From contig NZ_JBEWTB010000002.1 in NCBI RefSeq assembly GCF_040549045.1, positions 713,501 through 777,500 on the forward strand: a stretch of 64,000 nt of DNA, read 5' to 3'. Position numbers and translations under genes: made by a program. Source of the stretch: Endozoicomonas sp. NE40. Lineage in GTDB: Bacteria; Pseudomonadota; Gammaproteobacteria; Pseudomonadales; Endozoicomonadaceae. The notes below the pieces were generated by a model. The model was not told where the DNA came from. It saw only the letters and a list, made by a program, of their open reading frames with translations, and made no database searches. This document shows positions 7,848 through 18,335 of the stretch, piece after piece. Position 1 is the stretch's first letter; the number at the start of each line of letters is the position of its first letter.

Positions 7848-9392
7848 ATGGATGACCAGCACCCTAGTACCAAAAAATTTCTGAAACATCCGCTGCGCTG
7901 GCTCAGCCTCCTCTGCCTGTTCCAGCTTACCCTGTGGACACTGGCTCCTAACTGGGTTCGACATACGCTCAACTCGGATACTCTGGAAGGCATCACCTGG
8001 GGAAACCTGTGGCAATGGGGTTACGACAAGCACCCACCACTGGCTGCCTGGGTAACTGCTTTGTTTGCAAATTTAAGTGACACTTCAGACCTTCCGGTGT
8101 ATTTCCTGGCGCAGTTATCCATCGTTATTGTGTTTATCGCCGTATGGCGTCTTGCCAGAGAGTATCTGCCAGAGCATAGTGCCTTGCTGGCTGCCTTTTT
8201 GTTACAGGGGGTGCTGTTTTACAGCAACCGGGTAGAACGAGTCACACCCGATACCATTCAGGGGCCGGTCTGGGCATTGCTGGCCTTAACGTTTTATTTC
8301 GCTGTGACCCGCGAATCCCTGAAATACTGGCTGTTGACTGGTGTACTGGCAGGTCTGGCTGTTCTTGCCAAATATCAAGCCGCGGTTTTATTTCTGCCAT
8401 TATTGGTGGTTCTGTTTATAACTCAGGAAGGCCAAAAAAGCCTTAAAACTGCAGGTCCATGGCTGGGAGCTATTTTAGCAACTCTGATTATTCTGCCCCA
8501 TTTGCAATGGCTGATGAATAACGACTTTGCAGCAGTGAATTATCTGGAAGAAACCTACGTTGATAATCCCAACAGGCAGCCCGATTCAGACTGGCCGGGT
8601 CGACTTTATTACCCTCTGTCATTCACCTTCAACAGTTTTAACAATATCATTCCCCTGCTGCTGTTATGCATCCCTCTTTATCGAGCCAGAAAGCTCAGCA
8701 TTCAATACAGTTCATTCAAAACCCTGTTCCTGACAGCCATTGCCCTGGGGCCTTTTGTGCTTACCCTTCTGTTTGGGTTAATGACAGGAGAAAAGCTTAT
8801 TCCACGATGGGCTACGCCTTACTTTGCCTGGCTGCCACTTTTTATTCTGGTCAGGCTAAAGCCAGAAATCAGCTATAAGCAGTTTAAGACTCTTGTCGTC
8901 TGGTGTCTGGCTCTGGGCATTACCTTTTGCGCACTGCGAACCAGCTATCAGTATTACAAGCCTCTCTATAAAGACAGATACTGGGAATCTGATGAATATA
9001 TGCCTGCCCGTGAAGAAATGGCTTATGCAGAAAAACTCTGGCAGGAATATTACACTTACCCAATGCCCTATCTTGGGGGGCTGCATTACCACATTGCAGA
9101 GCTGGCCGCTTACAGTAAAGACAACCCTGTTCCTTTCTTTGGCCTGAATCCTGATGAAAGCCGCTGGATGAAGCCTGAGAATTTCCGCCTTCGCGGAGGA
9201 ATGATTCTTATACGTCACGACAGAAAAAATACAGGCGAAGTGCAGGAGCGCCTGAAAAGCAACTACCCTGACGCCATCTACATAGGCAGCCAGAGTTTCA
9301 AACCCGTCAGTCGGCTGAACGTTGAACCGCCGATTGAGTTTGTGACCGATTATTACCTGCTGGAGCCTCTATCTGCCCGGAAAAAACCCTAA
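7848..9392 (+). CDS. ArnT-like GT39/83 glycosyltransferase (lipid A amino-sugar transferase)
   Basis: A 514-aa polytopic protein with the dolichyl-phosphate-mannose/ArnT architecture. A first helix is followed by a periplasmic loop with SDTLEGITWG and WGYDKHPPLAAW (the Asp and His/Pro region that binds substrate), then about ten more membrane helices and a C-terminal periplasmic domain of about 130 residues. It would transfer a sugar from undecaprenyl phosphate to lipid A or another surface acceptor on the periplasmic side. It is last in the operon and is followed directly by a bidirectional terminator. The likely pathway partner is the upstream deacetylase. Confidence 0.85.
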   Translation: MDDQHPSTKKFLKHPLRWLSLLCLFQLTLWTLAPNWVRHTLNSDTLEGITWGNLWQWGYDKHPPLAAWVTALFANLSDTSDLPVYFLAQLSIVIVFIAVWRLAREYLPEHSALLAAFLLQGVLFYSNRVERVTPDTIQGPVWALLALTFYFAVTRESLKYWLLTGVLAGLAVLAKYQAAVLFLPLLVVLFITQEGQKSLKTAGPWLGAILATLIILPHLQWLMNNDFAAVNYLEETYVDNPNRQPDSDWPGRLYYPLSFTFNSFNNIIPLLLLCIPLYRARKLSIQYSSFKTLFLTAIALGPFVLTLLFGLMTGEKLIPRWATPYFAWLPLFILVRLKPEISYKQFKTLVVWCLALGITFCALRTSYQYYKPLYKDRYWESDEYMPAREEMAYAEKLWQEYYTYPMPYLGGLHYHIAELAAYSKDNPVPFFGLNPDESRWMKPENFRLRGGMILIRHDRKNTGEVQERLKSNYPDAIYIGSQSFKPVSRLNVEPPIEFVTDYYLLEPLSARKKP

Positions 9393-9426
9393 AAAAACCG
9401 CGTTCAGAACACTGAGCGCGGCTTTT
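9391..9426. terminator. Bidirectional intrinsic terminator
   Basis: CCGCGTTCAG (9398-9407) pairs with CTGAGCGCGG (9412-9421) with one mismatch. A-rich sequence precedes it and CTTTTC follows, so it can terminate both the lipid A operon (plus) and the slyB-like gene (minus). Confidence 0.7.
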
Positions 9427-9446
9427 CAAGTCAGGCAGCAGAGCTA

Positions 9447-9917
9447 TTACTGTACACGGACAACCCGGCTGGTCGTACCCTGAGTAAGCACCTTTACACG
9501 ATCGCCTGCATTGAAGGTCGCTGCCGGGTCATGCTGCTGAACCACTGATACATAAGAACCATCTTCCAGACGCACGGTGACTTCAATGCCCTGTTTCTGG
9601 GTCAGTTTTTTCTCAGCCATATTACCCAGAACACCACCGGCTACAGCACCTGCAATACCACCAATGATGCCCTCGTTGCGCCCACCAATCTGGGAGCCCA
9701 GCACCGCACCAGTTGCGCCACCAGCCAGCGTGCCAACCTCGCCTTCTGTACCCTCAAGCTTTACAAACCGGGCTTCCGCTACCGTACCAAAACGTACCAC
9801 CTGCATCTGCCGGGCTTCACTGCTGGAATAAGTGGTACCCGTCAAATCGGACATACATCCGGTCAAAGAAACGGCCACAAGAACAGCAAGGCCAGCCTGT
9901 TTGATTTTGTTTGTCAT
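9447..9917 (-). CDS. slyB: SlyB-like outer-membrane lipoprotein (glycine zipper)
   Basis: A 156-aa lipoprotein. The signal peptide ends in a lipobox SLTGC, with the acylated Cys at residue 21. Next comes the SlyB/Pcp-type domain: a glycine-zipper stretch at about 62-100 with repeated GAVLGSQIGG and GAVAGGVLGN motifs, then an SH3-like C-terminal strand region ending SRVVRVQ. Family members sit in the outer membrane, are often PhoP or stress regulated, and stabilise outer-membrane proteins. It is a single gene, convergent with the lipid A operon and downstream of purL. Confidence 0.88.
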   Translation of the reverse strand: MTNKIKQAGLAVLVAVSLTGCMSDLTGTTYSSSEARQMQVVRFGTVAEARFVKLEGTEGEVGTLAGGATGAVLGSQIGGRNEGIIGGIAGAVAGGVLGNMAEKKLTQKQGIEVTVRLEDGSYVSVVQQHDPAATFNAGDRVKVLTQGTTSRVVRVQ

Positions 9918-9980
9918 AAATGTCTACTCCTGCGTTATCCTTTATTACCAGTGTATCCAAGGATCTGACAGCTGTATCTT

Positions 9981-10016
9981 AAAAAAAGGAGCTGCTTTTT
10001 CCAAAGCCAGCTCCTT
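9981..10016 (-). terminator. Intrinsic terminator after purL
   Basis: On the minus strand, AAGGAGCTG pairs with CAGCTCCTT across a 13-nt loop and is followed by a T-run (A residues 9981-9987 on the plus strand). A second, unrelated hairpin (ACTCCCTG/CAGGGAGT, 10032-10052) lies between it and the purL stop. Confidence 0.8.
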
Positions 10017-10119
10017 CGCTTATTCGGTTGGACTCCCTGACAGGCAGGGAGTTCCTCAGCTTTATGTTACTGAATCGATCAGTTTTCTTATCAACTCACT
10101 TTCTTAGTCAACCCGCTAT

Positions 10120-13100
10120 TTAATCAACCCAGACGCGCGCATTACGGAACATGCGCATCCAGGGTGCGTCATCCTGCCAGTGGTCAGGGTGCCAGCTGTT
10201 CTGAACGGTTCTGAACACTCGTTCAGGGTGAGGCATCATGATCGTTACACGCCCATCAGCAGAGGTCAGGCCGGTAATCCCCTTGGGAGAACCATTTGGG
10301 TTATACGGATAACGTTCAGTGGCCTGACCCTGATTGTCCACATAGCGCAGAGCCAGCTGACCCGTTTCCTGCAATCGCTCAATATGTTCAGGTTTACCGA
10401 ATTCGGCATGCCCTTCACCGTGAGCAACAGCAATAGGCATACGGGAACCTTCCATGCCACGCAGGAAAACAGAGTTGCTCTTCTGCACTTCAACCATGGC
10501 AACCCGGGCTTCAAACTGCTCGGACTGGTTGCGGACAAAATGAGGCCACAGGTCGGCACCGGGAATCAGCTCATGGAGGTTAGATAACATCTGACAACCG
10601 TTACAGACCCCCAGAGTAAAACTGTCTTTCCGGTCAAAAAAGGCAGCGAACTGCTCACGTCCCCGGCGGTTAAACAGGATGGATTTAGCCCAGCCTTCAC
10701 CCGCACCCAGTACATCACCATAAGAAAAGCCGCCACAGGCCACCAGACCTTTGAATTCATCCAACTGCCGACGACCGCTGAGGATATCACTCATGTGGAC
10801 ATCAACCGCAGTAAAGCCTGCTTTATCAAAGGCCGCAGCCATTTCTACATGACCGTTTACGCCCTGCTCCCTCAGGATAGCGACCTGAGGACGAATGCCC
10901 GTGGCAATAAAAGGTGCTGCAACATCATTGTTGATATCAAACGGCAGGGAGGCATGCAGACCGCTGTCCCTGTCGTCCAGCAAGTTATCGAACTCCTGAC
11001 GGGCGCATTCGGGGTTGTCACGCAAAGCCTGGATACGATAGCTGGTTTCTGCCCACCAGCGCTGGTATTTCACACGGCTTTCAGAGGTCAGTGTCTTGCC
11101 TTTGAACAGCAGGTTCACACGCTGGTCATCACGAAGGGTACCCATTGTGTGAGTGCAGTCCCCCAGACCTGCCGCCGCAAGAATGTCCTTAACCCGCCCT
11201 TTATCTTCCGCACGAACCTGCAACACTGCACCCAGTTCTTCGTTGAACAGGGCTGGCAGAACACCATCAGCGAACCGGGTTATTTTCTCAAGATGAATAT
11301 CCATACCGGCACGACCGGCAAAGGCCATTTCAACCAGAGTCGTAAACAAACCGCCGTCAGCACGATCGTGATAAGCCAGCAGCAGGTCCTGTTCCATCAG
11401 GCTTTGAATGGCGCTGAAGAAGCCTTTCAGGTCAGCAGCCGAATCAACATCAGCGGCCTCATCACCAATCTGCGCAAACACCTGAGCCAGCGCCGAACCG
11501 CCTAAACGATTCTTGCCGCGTCCAAGATCCACCAGCAGCAGACGGGTATCACCCTTGTCCAGACGCAACTGCGGCGTGACAGTTTTGCGAACATCGGAAA
11601 CCGGTGCGAAGGCTGAAATCACCAGAGACAGTGGCGATGTTACGCTCTTGTCTTTATCACCGTCTTTCCAGCTGGTACGCATGGACATAGAGTCCTTGCC
11701 CACAGGAATGGCAATGCCCAGCTCAGGACACAGCTCCATCCCCACCGCTTTTACGGTTTCATACAGTTTTTCGTCTTCGCCAGGGTGACCTGCTGGTGCC
11801 ATCCAGTTCGCGGACAGCTTGATATCACCCATTTTTTCAATTCGGGCAGAAGCGATGTTGGTAATCGCCTCACCAATAGCCATTCGACCAGAAGCCGGGC
11901 CATCAATAATGGCTACGGGAGTACGCTCTCCCATGGACATGGCTTCGCCGGTACAGGTGTCGAACGAGGTTGTCGTTACCGCACAGTTGGCAACAGGTAC
12001 CTGCCACGGTCCCACCATCTGGTCACGGGCCACCTGACCGGTAATGGTTCGGTCACCAATGGTGATCAGAAAACTCTTGCTGGCCACAGAAGGCAGTTTC
12101 AGTACACGTTCGCTGGCTTCTTCCAGGGTAATGCCGCTCAGGTCAATGGCATCCTGCTTAACAGCAGCCGATTCCACATCCCGGTGCATACGGGGTGGTT
12201 TACCCAGCAGAACATCCAGAGGCATATCCACCGGATTATTGCCAAAGTGGGAATCCTCAACCAACAGATGTTTTTCTTCGGTGGCTTCGCCCACTACGGC
12301 ATAGAGGCAGCGTTCACGCTGACAGATGGCTTCAAACAGCTCCATATCTTCCGGAGCCACCGCCATCACATAACGTTCCTGAGACTCGTTACACCAAAGC
12401 GCCAGAGGGGACATACCCGGTTCGTCGTTCAGGATGTCGCGCATCTGGAAACGACCGCCCCGGTCACCATCACTCACCAGTTCAGGCAGGGCGTTGGACA
12501 GACCACCCGCACCCACATCATGGATAAAGGCAATCGGGTTGTCGTCACCCAGCTGCCAGCACTGGTCGATCACTTCCTGACAGCGACGTTCCATTTCCGG
12601 GTTATCACGCTGCACACTGGCAAAGTCCAGATCTTCCTGCCCCTCACCAGAGGTCATGGAGGAAGCGGCTCCGCCGCCCAGACCAATCTGCATGGCCGGA
12701 CCACCCAGAACAATCAGTTTGGCGCCCACAGGAATTTCTCCCTTTTCCACATGGTCAGCGCGGATATTACCCAGACCGCCTGCCAGCATAATGGGCTTAT
12801 GGTAGCCACGCACTTCTTCGCCAGTGGCTGCTTTGGCTGTCTGTTCGTAGGTACGGAAATAACCACACAGGTTCGGACGACCAAATTCATTGTTAAAACC
12901 CGCGCCACCCAGTGGACCATCAATCATGATATCCAGGGCCGATACGATCCGGTCAGGCTTGCCATAGCCTTTTTCCCATGGCTGTTCGTAGCCGGGAATA
13001 TTCAGGTTGGAAACGGTAAACCCGGTCAGGCCCGCTTTAGGTTTGGAGCCTCGCCCCGTCGCACCTTCGTCACGAATTTCACCACCAGAACCTGTCGCTG

Positions 13101-14022
13101 CACCGGCCCAGGGGGCAATAGCGGTAGGGTGGTTGTGAGTTTCCACTTTCATCAGGATATGGATGTCTTCCTGATGGTAGTCGTAAGCTTTAGTTTCAGG
13201 GTTCGGGAAGAAACGCCCGGCTTTAGAGCCTTCAATAACGGAAGCATTGTCTTTGTAGGCAGACAGCACACCCTCACCGTTCATGGCGTGAGTGTTGCGA
13301 ATCATCTGAAACAGGGAGTGGTCCTGCTTCTGTCCGTCAATGGTCCAGGAGGCATTGAAAATCTTATGGCGACAATGTTCGGAATTTGCCTGAGCAAACA
13401 TCATCAGTTCCACATCAGTCGGGTTACGTTCCAGCTTTATATAGTTCTCGACCAGATAATCAATCTCATCGTCTGCCAGCGCCAGTCCCAGAGAACGGTT
13501 CGCCTGTTCCAGAGCTTTCCTGCCGCCATCAAGAATGTCTACGGCAGTCAGAGGAGCGGGTTCGGATTCTGCAAACAGGGACTCGGCGGCCTCCAGATTA
13601 TTCAGTACCGTTTCCGTCATACGGTCGTGAATCAGCTCACCAGCCTTCTGAATCTGCAGTTCACTCAGCCCTTCTTCAGCGGTAATGTAATAAGCAATAC
13701 CACGCTCAATACGCTGAATTTTGTTCAGGCCACAGTTATGGGCAATATCAGACGCCTTACTGGACCATGGAGAAATGGTGCCGGGACGAGGGACAACCAG
13801 TAGCAATGTTCCAGTGCAGGCACCTTCCTGCAGGCGCGGACCATAGGTCAACAGTTGTTCGAGAACTGCCAGTTCCTGTTCAGACAGTGCCTCACTGCTC
13901 TGAATGAAGTGCTGGTAGTCGGCAAAGACACCGGACACTTCCGGAATAGCGTTTTGTAAGGTTTCCAGCAGTTTTTTGCTGCGAAACGGAGAAAGAGCGG
14001 GAGCACCACGCAATATCAGCAT
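10120..14022 (-). CDS. purL: Phosphoribosylformylglycinamidine synthase
   Basis: A 1,300-aa large-type PurL, as in E. coli (about 1,295 aa). It converts FGAR, glutamine and ATP to FGAM in purine synthesis. The N-terminal domain begins [14 protein letters not shown]. The synthase core contains [15 protein letters not shown] and [17 protein letters not shown], and a second half-core contains GKDSMSMRT. The C-terminal class I glutamine amidotransferase has the nucleophile in GVCNGCQML (Cys near 1140) and late PHPERVFR. The start at 14022 was chosen over an upstream in-frame ATG at 14082 because it gives the conserved family N-terminus. It stands alone, divergent from the T3SS region beyond tadA. 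Confidence 0.96.
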   Translation of the reverse strand: MLILRGAPALSPFRSKKLLETLQNAIPEVSGVFADYQHFIQSSEALSEQELAVLEQLLTYGPRLQEGACTGTLLLVVPRPGTISPWSSKASDIAHNCGLNKIQRIERGIAYYITAEEGLSELQIQKAGELIHDRMTETVLNNLEAAESLFAESEPAPLTAVDILDGGRKALEQANRSLGLALADDEIDYLVENYIKLERNPTDVELMMFAQANSEHCRHKIFNASWTIDGQKQDHSLFQMIRNTHAMNGEGVLSAYKDNASVIEGSKAGRFFPNPETKAYDYHQEDIHILMKVETHNHPTAIAPWAGAATGSGGEIRDEGATGRGSKPKAGLTGFTVSNLNIPGYEQPWEKGYGKPDRIVSALDIMIDGPLGGAGFNNEFGRPNLCGYFRTYEQTAKAATGEEVRGYHKPIMLAGGLGNIRADHVEKGEIPVGAKLIVLGGPAMQIGLGGGAASSMTSGEGQEDLDFASVQRDNPEMERRCQEVIDQCWQLGDDNPIAFIHDVGAGGLSNALPELVSDGDRGGRFQMRDILNDEPGMSPLALWCNESQERYVMAVAPEDMELFEAICQRERCLYAVVGEATEEKHLLVEDSHFGNNPVDMPLDVLLGKPPRMHRDVESAAVKQDAIDLSGITLEEASERVLKLPSVASKSFLITIGDRTITGQVARDQMVGPWQVPVANCAVTTTSFDTCTGEAMSMGERTPVAIIDGPASGRMAIGEAITNIASARIEKMGDIKLSANWMAPAGHPGEDEKLYETVKAVGMELCPELGIAIPVGKDSMSMRTSWKDGDKDKSVTSPLSLVISAFAPVSDVRKTVTPQLRLDKGDTRLLLVDLGRGKNRLGGSALAQVFAQIGDEAADVDSAADLKGFFSAIQSLMEQDLLLAYHDRADGGLFTTLVEMAFAGRAGMDIHLEKITRFADGVLPALFNEELGAVLQVRAEDKGRVKDILAAAGLGDCTHTMGTLRDDQRVNLLFKGKTLTSESRVKYQRWWAETSYRIQALRDNPECARQEFDNLLDDRDSGLHASLPFDINNDVAAPFIATGIRPQVAILREQGVNGHVEMAAAFDKAGFTAVDVHMSDILSGRRQLDEFKGLVACGGFSYGDVLGAGEGWAKSILFNRRGREQFAAFFDRKDSFTLGVCNGCQMLSNLHELIPGADLWPHFVRNQSEQFEARVAMVEVQKSNSVFLRGMEGSRMPIAVAHGEGHAEFGKPEHIERLQETGQLALRYVDNQGQATERYPYNPNGSPKGITGLTSADGRVTIMMPHPERVFRTVQNSWHPDHWQDDAPWMRMFRNARVWVD

Positions 14023-14205
14023 GCTTTTACCGTAAAAATACAGTTTATGAAGCTGAAAGCTCGCCACAAACAGCCTGTTCACTGCCTATGACACACTTTT
14101 CAGCAGAACTCAGGGGGATCAAGGCGGCTATGATAATCGAAACTGTGGTACGGAAACCAGTCATGGAAAATACACATAACTGCTTATTTTTACTCCGGAC
14201 AATCG

Positions 14206-14769
14206 CTAACATAACCGCAAACGCTTCCTTTCTTCTTTCTTCTGCCGGCGTCGTTCCCTGAAAAAAGCCGACATCATTTCGCTGCATTCATCCTGTAATA
14301 CACCCTGAGTTACTTCCACCCGGTAATTCATCTGCGGCTGATCCAGCACCTGAGTGACACTGACGACAGCACCAGACTTGGGTTCACAGGCACCAAAGAT
14401 TACCCTGCGAATGCGGCTATGAATAATAGCACCTGCACACATGGTGCAAGGTTCCAGTGTCACATAAAGGTCGCAATCCACCAGCCGGTAGTTACCCAGC
14501 ACTCTGGCGGCCTGCTGCAAAGCCAGAATCTCGGCATGGGCCACCGGATTACACGCGGAAATAGGCTGATTATGAGCGCGGGCAATGATTTCACCATTAT
14601 GGACAATCACTGCCCCTACCGGTACTTCCTGTTTTTCCCAGCCCTTGTAAGCCTCAGACAGGGCTTCCTGCATCCAGTCGCTATCTGTTTTTTCACTGGC
14701 ACTTCTGCAGCTACCCATTTCGCCGCTATCCATTTTGCCGCTATCAGTTTTTTCTAACACCCGTCTCAA
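14206..14769 (-). CDS. tadA: tRNA-specific adenosine deaminase
   Basis: A 187-aa protein that makes inosine at position 34 of tRNA-Arg(ACG). The zinc deaminase signature is clear: VPVGAVIV, then HAEI (zinc His and catalytic Glu), then PCTMCAGAI (two zinc Cys). The region from WMQEALSEAYKGW onward matches the family. The first ~30 residues are an unusual low-complexity stretch with repeated DSG/TDS units; an internal ATG at 14718 (MGSCRSAS) or 14673 (MQEAL) could be the true start. The C-terminus is very basic (RRRQKKEERKRL). About 180 bp separate it from the purL start. Confidence 0.92.
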   Translation of the reverse strand: MRRVLEKTDSGKMDSGEMGSCRSASEKTDSDWMQEALSEAYKGWEKQEVPVGAVIVHNGEIIARAHNQPISACNPVAHAEILALQQAARVLGNYRLVDCDLYVTLEPCTMCAGAIIHSRIRRVIFGACEPKSGAVVSVTQVLDQPQMNYRVEVTQGVLQDECSEMMSAFFRERRRQKKEERKRLRLC

Positions 14770-15079
14770 TGCCCTGCATTTGGCTAAGTCAATTAACAGC
14801 TAGGCAGTATACAACGAAAACACGGCAAACCGGGGAAGCCTGTCAAATCGACGACAGCATCCGCATTCGCAAAAAACTTTACAGCCGGCTATTAATTTTA
14901 CCGGCACCCGACCGATGCCCATTATTACGGCTCTGTAACTGCTGCGAATCAAGAGAACACAGGAATAAAAATTAGTTGTTAAATCCTCTACGCTCTTGGC
15001 AACAGCCATATATACTGAATGAAAGAAGTTTTTCTTATTCCAGATTTGATGACTTGATACCAGCGGAGGGTAGGGTCAA
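14770..15079. other. Divergent intergenic region before the T3SS block
   Basis: This stretch separates tadA (minus) from the T3SS chaperone (plus) and must hold both promoters. TTGGCA near 14996 and TATACT near 15012 look like promoter elements but their spacing is too short for a standard pair. I cannot assign a start site or an activator box. The ribosome binding site GCGGAGGGTAGGG precedes the chaperone ATG at 15080. Confidence 0.35.
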
Positions 15080-15568
15080 ATGTCTTACAAGCAGAACGTC
15101 GAAGAGAATCTGCAGCATTTTGCCGAGAGCATTGGCCTTGGTGAACTCAGTCTGAACGAACACGATGCCTGCGGCCTCTGTTTCGATGACACCTTAATTG
15201 TCAACATGGAGTATCTGGAGGAAGATGAAGCTCTGGTCTTTGTTTCCTCGGTCAAACCCATGGACGCCCACGACGATGCCCGCACCCAGCTGTTCGAAAA
15301 ACTGCTCTCCCTGAATCTCCAGCATCACAGCATGCAGGGCGCTTTCATTGCCCTGAACCATGACAAAACGGAAGTCCTGTTGATTCGCTCCATGCTGGCT
15401 TCCAGCGATTACGGCAATTTTGAATCCACCCTGGAAAAATTTGTAAACACCCTGGAATGGATTGTGTCTGAAGTGGACAACGTTGACCAGGACAGTACTC
15501 CGGCAGCAGGCAGCTCTGCACCACAGCCTGGTCCGGGCGGTCCCGGCGACATGGGCATGATGGTCTGA
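15080..15568 (+). CDS. Type III secretion chaperone, CesT family
   Basis: A 162-aa acidic protein with the CesT/SycE chaperone pattern: helix VEENLQHFAESIGLGEL, strands CGLCFDDTLIVNMEY and ALVFVSSV, helix TQLFEKLLSLNLQHH, strand GAFIALNHDKTEVLLIRSM and a C-terminal helix. A Pro/Gly-rich tail (PQPGPGGPGDMGMMV) is atypical. Such chaperones bind effectors or translocators before export. It lies at the head of the sct cluster but is separated from sctN by an intrinsic terminator, so it may be expressed at a higher level than the apparatus genes. Confidence 0.8.
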   Translation: MSYKQNVEENLQHFAESIGLGELSLNEHDACGLCFDDTLIVNMEYLEEDEALVFVSSVKPMDAHDDARTQLFEKLLSLNLQHHSMQGAFIALNHDKTEVLLIRSMLASSDYGNFESTLEKFVNTLEWIVSEVDNVDQDSTPAAGSSAPQPGPGGPGDMGMMV

Positions 15569-15583
15569 CGGGACAGAATGTTG

Positions 15584-15609
15584 AAAAAGGGCTTAACAGC
15601 CCTTTTTTT
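15584..15609 (+). terminator. Intrinsic terminator between chaperone and sctN
   Basis: AAAAAGGGC (15584-15592) pairs with GCCCTTTTT (15599-15607) around a 6-nt loop and runs into a T-tract. Read-through or a promoter within 15610-15680 must drive sctN. Confidence 0.8.
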
Positions 15610-15688
15610 CTCTCTGAAGAATGTTTTTCCCTAAGCACTTTTCTTTGAACACTTTTCTTTGAACAATGGATGATCAGGAGAATAAGGC

Positions 15689-17020
15689 TTGCCAGAAGCA
15701 TTAAAGTACTTAACAGATGCCCTTGAGAGCGCTGTAGGCGGTGAGCGACTGGTGGATATTCGCGGCCGGGTGACCGAAGTACAGGGCATGATCATCAAGG
15801 CAGCCGTTCCCGGTGTCAAAATCGGTGAGCTGTGTGAGCTGATCACTCCGGGTGAAGAACAGGCCAGCTATGCAGAAGTGGTTGGCTTTCAGGGACATGA
15901 AACTGTTCTTTCGCCCATGGGTGAGATTATGGGCATCTCCTCAACCACAGAAGTGATACCGACCGGCAAAGTACATCATGTGGGTGTTGGCCCTCATCTG
16001 CTGGGACACGTACTGGATGGCATGGGCGACCCTCTGGATAAAACCGCGTTCGATGACATTGAGCCAGAAACTTACTACCCGGTCTACGCCGACAGTCCGG
16101 ACCCCATGACCCGCAAAATTATCGACAAACCACTGCCTCTTGGCCTTCGGGTTCTGGATGGCATTCTGACCTGTGGCGAAGGACAGCGGATGGGTATCTT
16201 TGCCGCAGCCGGTGGTGGTAAGTCCACCCTGCTCTCCATGCTGGTCAAAGGTGCCGAAGTCGATGTCACCGTACTCGCGCTGATCGGTGAACGGGGACGG
16301 GAACTGAGGGAATTTATCGAACACGACCTGGGGCCTGAAGGCGTGCAGAAATCGGTCATCATCGTTGCAACGTCCGACAAGTCGTCAATGGAACGCGCCA
16401 AAGCGGCCTATACCGCAACCGCCGTCGCAGAATATTTCAGGGATAAAGGCAAACGGGTTCTTTTGTTGATGGACTCCGTCACACGCTTCGCCCGGGCTCA
16501 GCGTGAAATCGGTCTGGCAGCGGGCGAACCGCCAACCCGCCGGGGTTTTCCCCCTTCCGTTTTTGCCACCCTGCCAAAGCTGATGGAACGCGCAGGTATG
16601 TCTCACACAGGTTCCATTACCGCCCTCTACACCGTTCTGGTGGAAGGTGATGATATGACCGAACCGGTAGCGGACGAAACACGATCTATTCTCGATGGAC
16701 ACATTATCCTGTCCAGAAAACTGGCAGCCGCAAACCATTACCCGGCTATTGATGTACTGTCCAGTGCCAGCCGTGTTATGAACGCGATCACGCCAGAGGA
16801 GCACAAAGCCGCAGCAGGCAGGTTACGGGAACTGCTGGCAAAATTTGAGGAGATTGAACTGCTGGTAAAAGTTGGGGAATACAAACAGGGCTCTGACGCC
16901 GTTGCCGATGAAGCCCTGCAGAAAATCGACCATATCCGTAACTTCCTCAAACAGCGTACCGACGAACTCACCCCTTATGACGACACCATTCAGCTGCTCA
17001 GGCAGGTGGTGGGTGTCTGA
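15689..17020 (+). CDS. sctN: T3SS ATPase SctN
   Basis: A 443-aa hexameric export ATPase of the YscN/FliI family that unfolds and releases chaperone-effector complexes. Walker A is AAGGGKST with Lys 178. Walker B is [20 protein letters not shown], and the family signature [21 protein letters not shown] follows. The start is a TTG at 15689, because AGGAG lies 8 bases upstream and the product [13 protein letters not shown] begins as the family does; no ATG fits in frame. It is followed after 9 bp by sctO. Confidence 0.95.
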   Translation: MPEALKYLTDALESAVGGERLVDIRGRVTEVQGMIIKAAVPGVKIGELCELITPGEEQASYAEVVGFQGHETVLSPMGEIMGISSTTEVIPTGKVHHVGVGPHLLGHVLDGMGDPLDKTAFDDIEPETYYPVYADSPDPMTRKIIDKPLPLGLRVLDGILTCGEGQRMGIFAAAGGGKSTLLSMLVKGAEVDVTVLALIGERGRELREFIEHDLGPEGVQKSVIIVATSDKSSMERAKAAYTATAVAEYFRDKGKRVLLLMDSVTRFARAQREIGLAAGEPPTRRGFPPSVFATLPKLMERAGMSHTGSITALYTVLVEGDDMTEPVADETRSILDGHIILSRKLAAANHYPAIDVLSSASRVMNAITPEEHKAAAGRLRELLAKFEEIELLVKVGEYKQGSDAVADEALQKIDHIRNFLKQRTDELTPYDDTIQLLRQVVGV

Positions 17021-17029
17021 GCCTGAACC

Positions 17030-17491
17030 ATGCTGCACGAACTACTGAAAGTTAAACAGATTCGTGAAAAGTCTGCCCACGATGAAGTCCAGAAACGCAA
17101 ATACCACCTCGAAGAAACCCACCGGGCGGTTGAGCGTGCAAAGCAAGAGTTCCATGAGTATGTCGAGTGGCGCGGTAAAGAAGAGCAGCGGCTCTACGAT
17201 AATATTATCAATATGGAAGTAAAGCAGAGCGATCTGGATCTGCTGAAACAGAAAGTCGGTTTGCTGCGGGAAAAAGACGTACTGCTGGAGCAGGCGATTG
17301 CCGAAGCCAAAAAGAAAGTCGTAGACGCCGAGGCTGCTCTGGAGGAAGCTCGGGAGGAGCACGCCAAAGCAATTCAGGCAGTCAAGAAGTTTGAAGAGTT
17401 TACTGCCGCCCTGGACGAAGACGCTGCCAAAGAAGCGGCTCGTCTGGAAGACCTGGAAATGGAAGAGTTTACGGTCAGGCCCCGACATTAA
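17030..17491 (+). CDS. sctO: T3SS stalk protein SctO
   Basis: A 153-aa, almost fully alpha-helical, charged protein with two long antiparallel coiled-coil helices, as in YscO/FliJ (usual length about 150). It sits in the centre of the SctN hexamer and links it to the export gate. No catalytic motif is expected. The identification rests on size, coiled-coil character and position immediately after sctN. Confidence 0.85.
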   Translation: MLHELLKVKQIREKSAHDEVQKRKYHLEETHRAVERAKQEFHEYVEWRGKEEQRLYDNIINMEVKQSDLDLLKQKVGLLREKDVLLEQAIAEAKKKVVDAEAALEEAREEHAKAIQAVKKFEEFTAALDEDAAKEAARLEDLEMEEFTVRPRH

Positions 17492-17562
17492 GGCAAAGCC
17501 GTTTCTGTCCATCAAACAGAACAACGAGTATCAAAAAGATCCGTCAGATCAGCGAGGCCACC

Positions 17563-18333
17563 ATGGATGGAGTTAACCAAAGCAGCCAGCCACAAGCCAG
17601 CCCTCCCCCGGACTCATCAGGTAACCAGCAACAGGTGACCGAAAGGCAGGCCGACGACTTCGCCAAAAAAATGGGCAAAAAGAAAGACAGCCCCAAAACC
17701 GCAGACAAAGAAGAAATGACCCTTGAGAGCCTGCTGGCTTCCCGCAGCAAAAAAGGCTCCGACACTGAGCGCCTGAGAGGAGAGCATGGTTCCTCTCAAC
17801 ATGACAAAGGTGACAAAGGTGGCAAGGGTGGAAGCATGGGTGAACAGCACGAGGAAGTCGATACTCTTTCTTCACTCACAACAGGCAATGAGAAACAGGA
17901 CCAGCCTTTGCACACAACCCGTGAAGTTCAGGCACCAACGTCTGTTACAGACATAAAGGCCATGGATAAAGTCAGTGGCGCGAAAGAAATTAACGAAGTG
18001 ATTAACAAGCTTGTGGATAAGATCCACGTTTCCGTCAAGGACTCCATCAATGGCGCCGAAGTTCGCATTACCATGAAAGAGAACATTCTGCCCGGCACTG
18101 AAATTCGCATTCAGCGTATGGGTGGAGAGCTGACCGTCACCATGAATACGACGTCAGCAGACACCCATAACTTCCTGGCGGTGAATGAATCTTCTCTGCT
18201 GAAAAGCCTGAATGAACGTTTTGGCGACAAGGTGCAGGTCAACATCAACATGTCCGGCGGCGACCAGCCCGGAGACGGGCGCTCCCGGGAGCAGTATGAG
18301 GGAGAGCAGGAGCAGGATGATAACGAAGGCTGA
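17563..18333 (+). CDS. sctP: T3SS needle-length/substrate-switch protein SctP
   Basis: A 256-aa hydrophilic protein. Residues 1-130 are low-complexity, rich in Gln, Lys, Asp and Gly (for example KGDKGGKGG), as expected for the disordered ruler part. Residues about 135-230 form the compact C-terminal switch (T3S4-like) domain, with VSVKDSINGAEVRITMKEN and PGTEIRIQRMGGELTVTM, and a charged tail follows. By analogy to YscP/FliK it sets needle length and flips SctU specificity. Position between sctO and sctQ supports the call; sequence similarity alone would be weak. Confidence 0.8.
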   Translation: MDGVNQSSQPQASPPPDSSGNQQQVTERQADDFAKKMGKKKDSPKTADKEEMTLESLLASRSKKGSDTERLRGEHGSSQHDKGDKGGKGGSMGEQHEEVDTLSSLTTGNEKQDQPLHTTREVQAPTSVTDIKAMDKVSGAKEINEVINKLVDKIHVSVKDSINGAEVRITMKENILPGTEIRIQRMGGELTVTMNTTSADTHNFLAVNESSLLKSLNERFGDKVQVNINMSGGDQPGDGRSREQYEGEQEQDDNEG

Positions 18334-18335
18334 CA

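Noticed and set aside
11785..13803. 672-codon plus-strand open frame opposite purL
   Set aside because: It is the antisense of highly conserved purL codons; the product is low-complexity His/Phe/Gly-rich and matches nothing. PurL explains the region.
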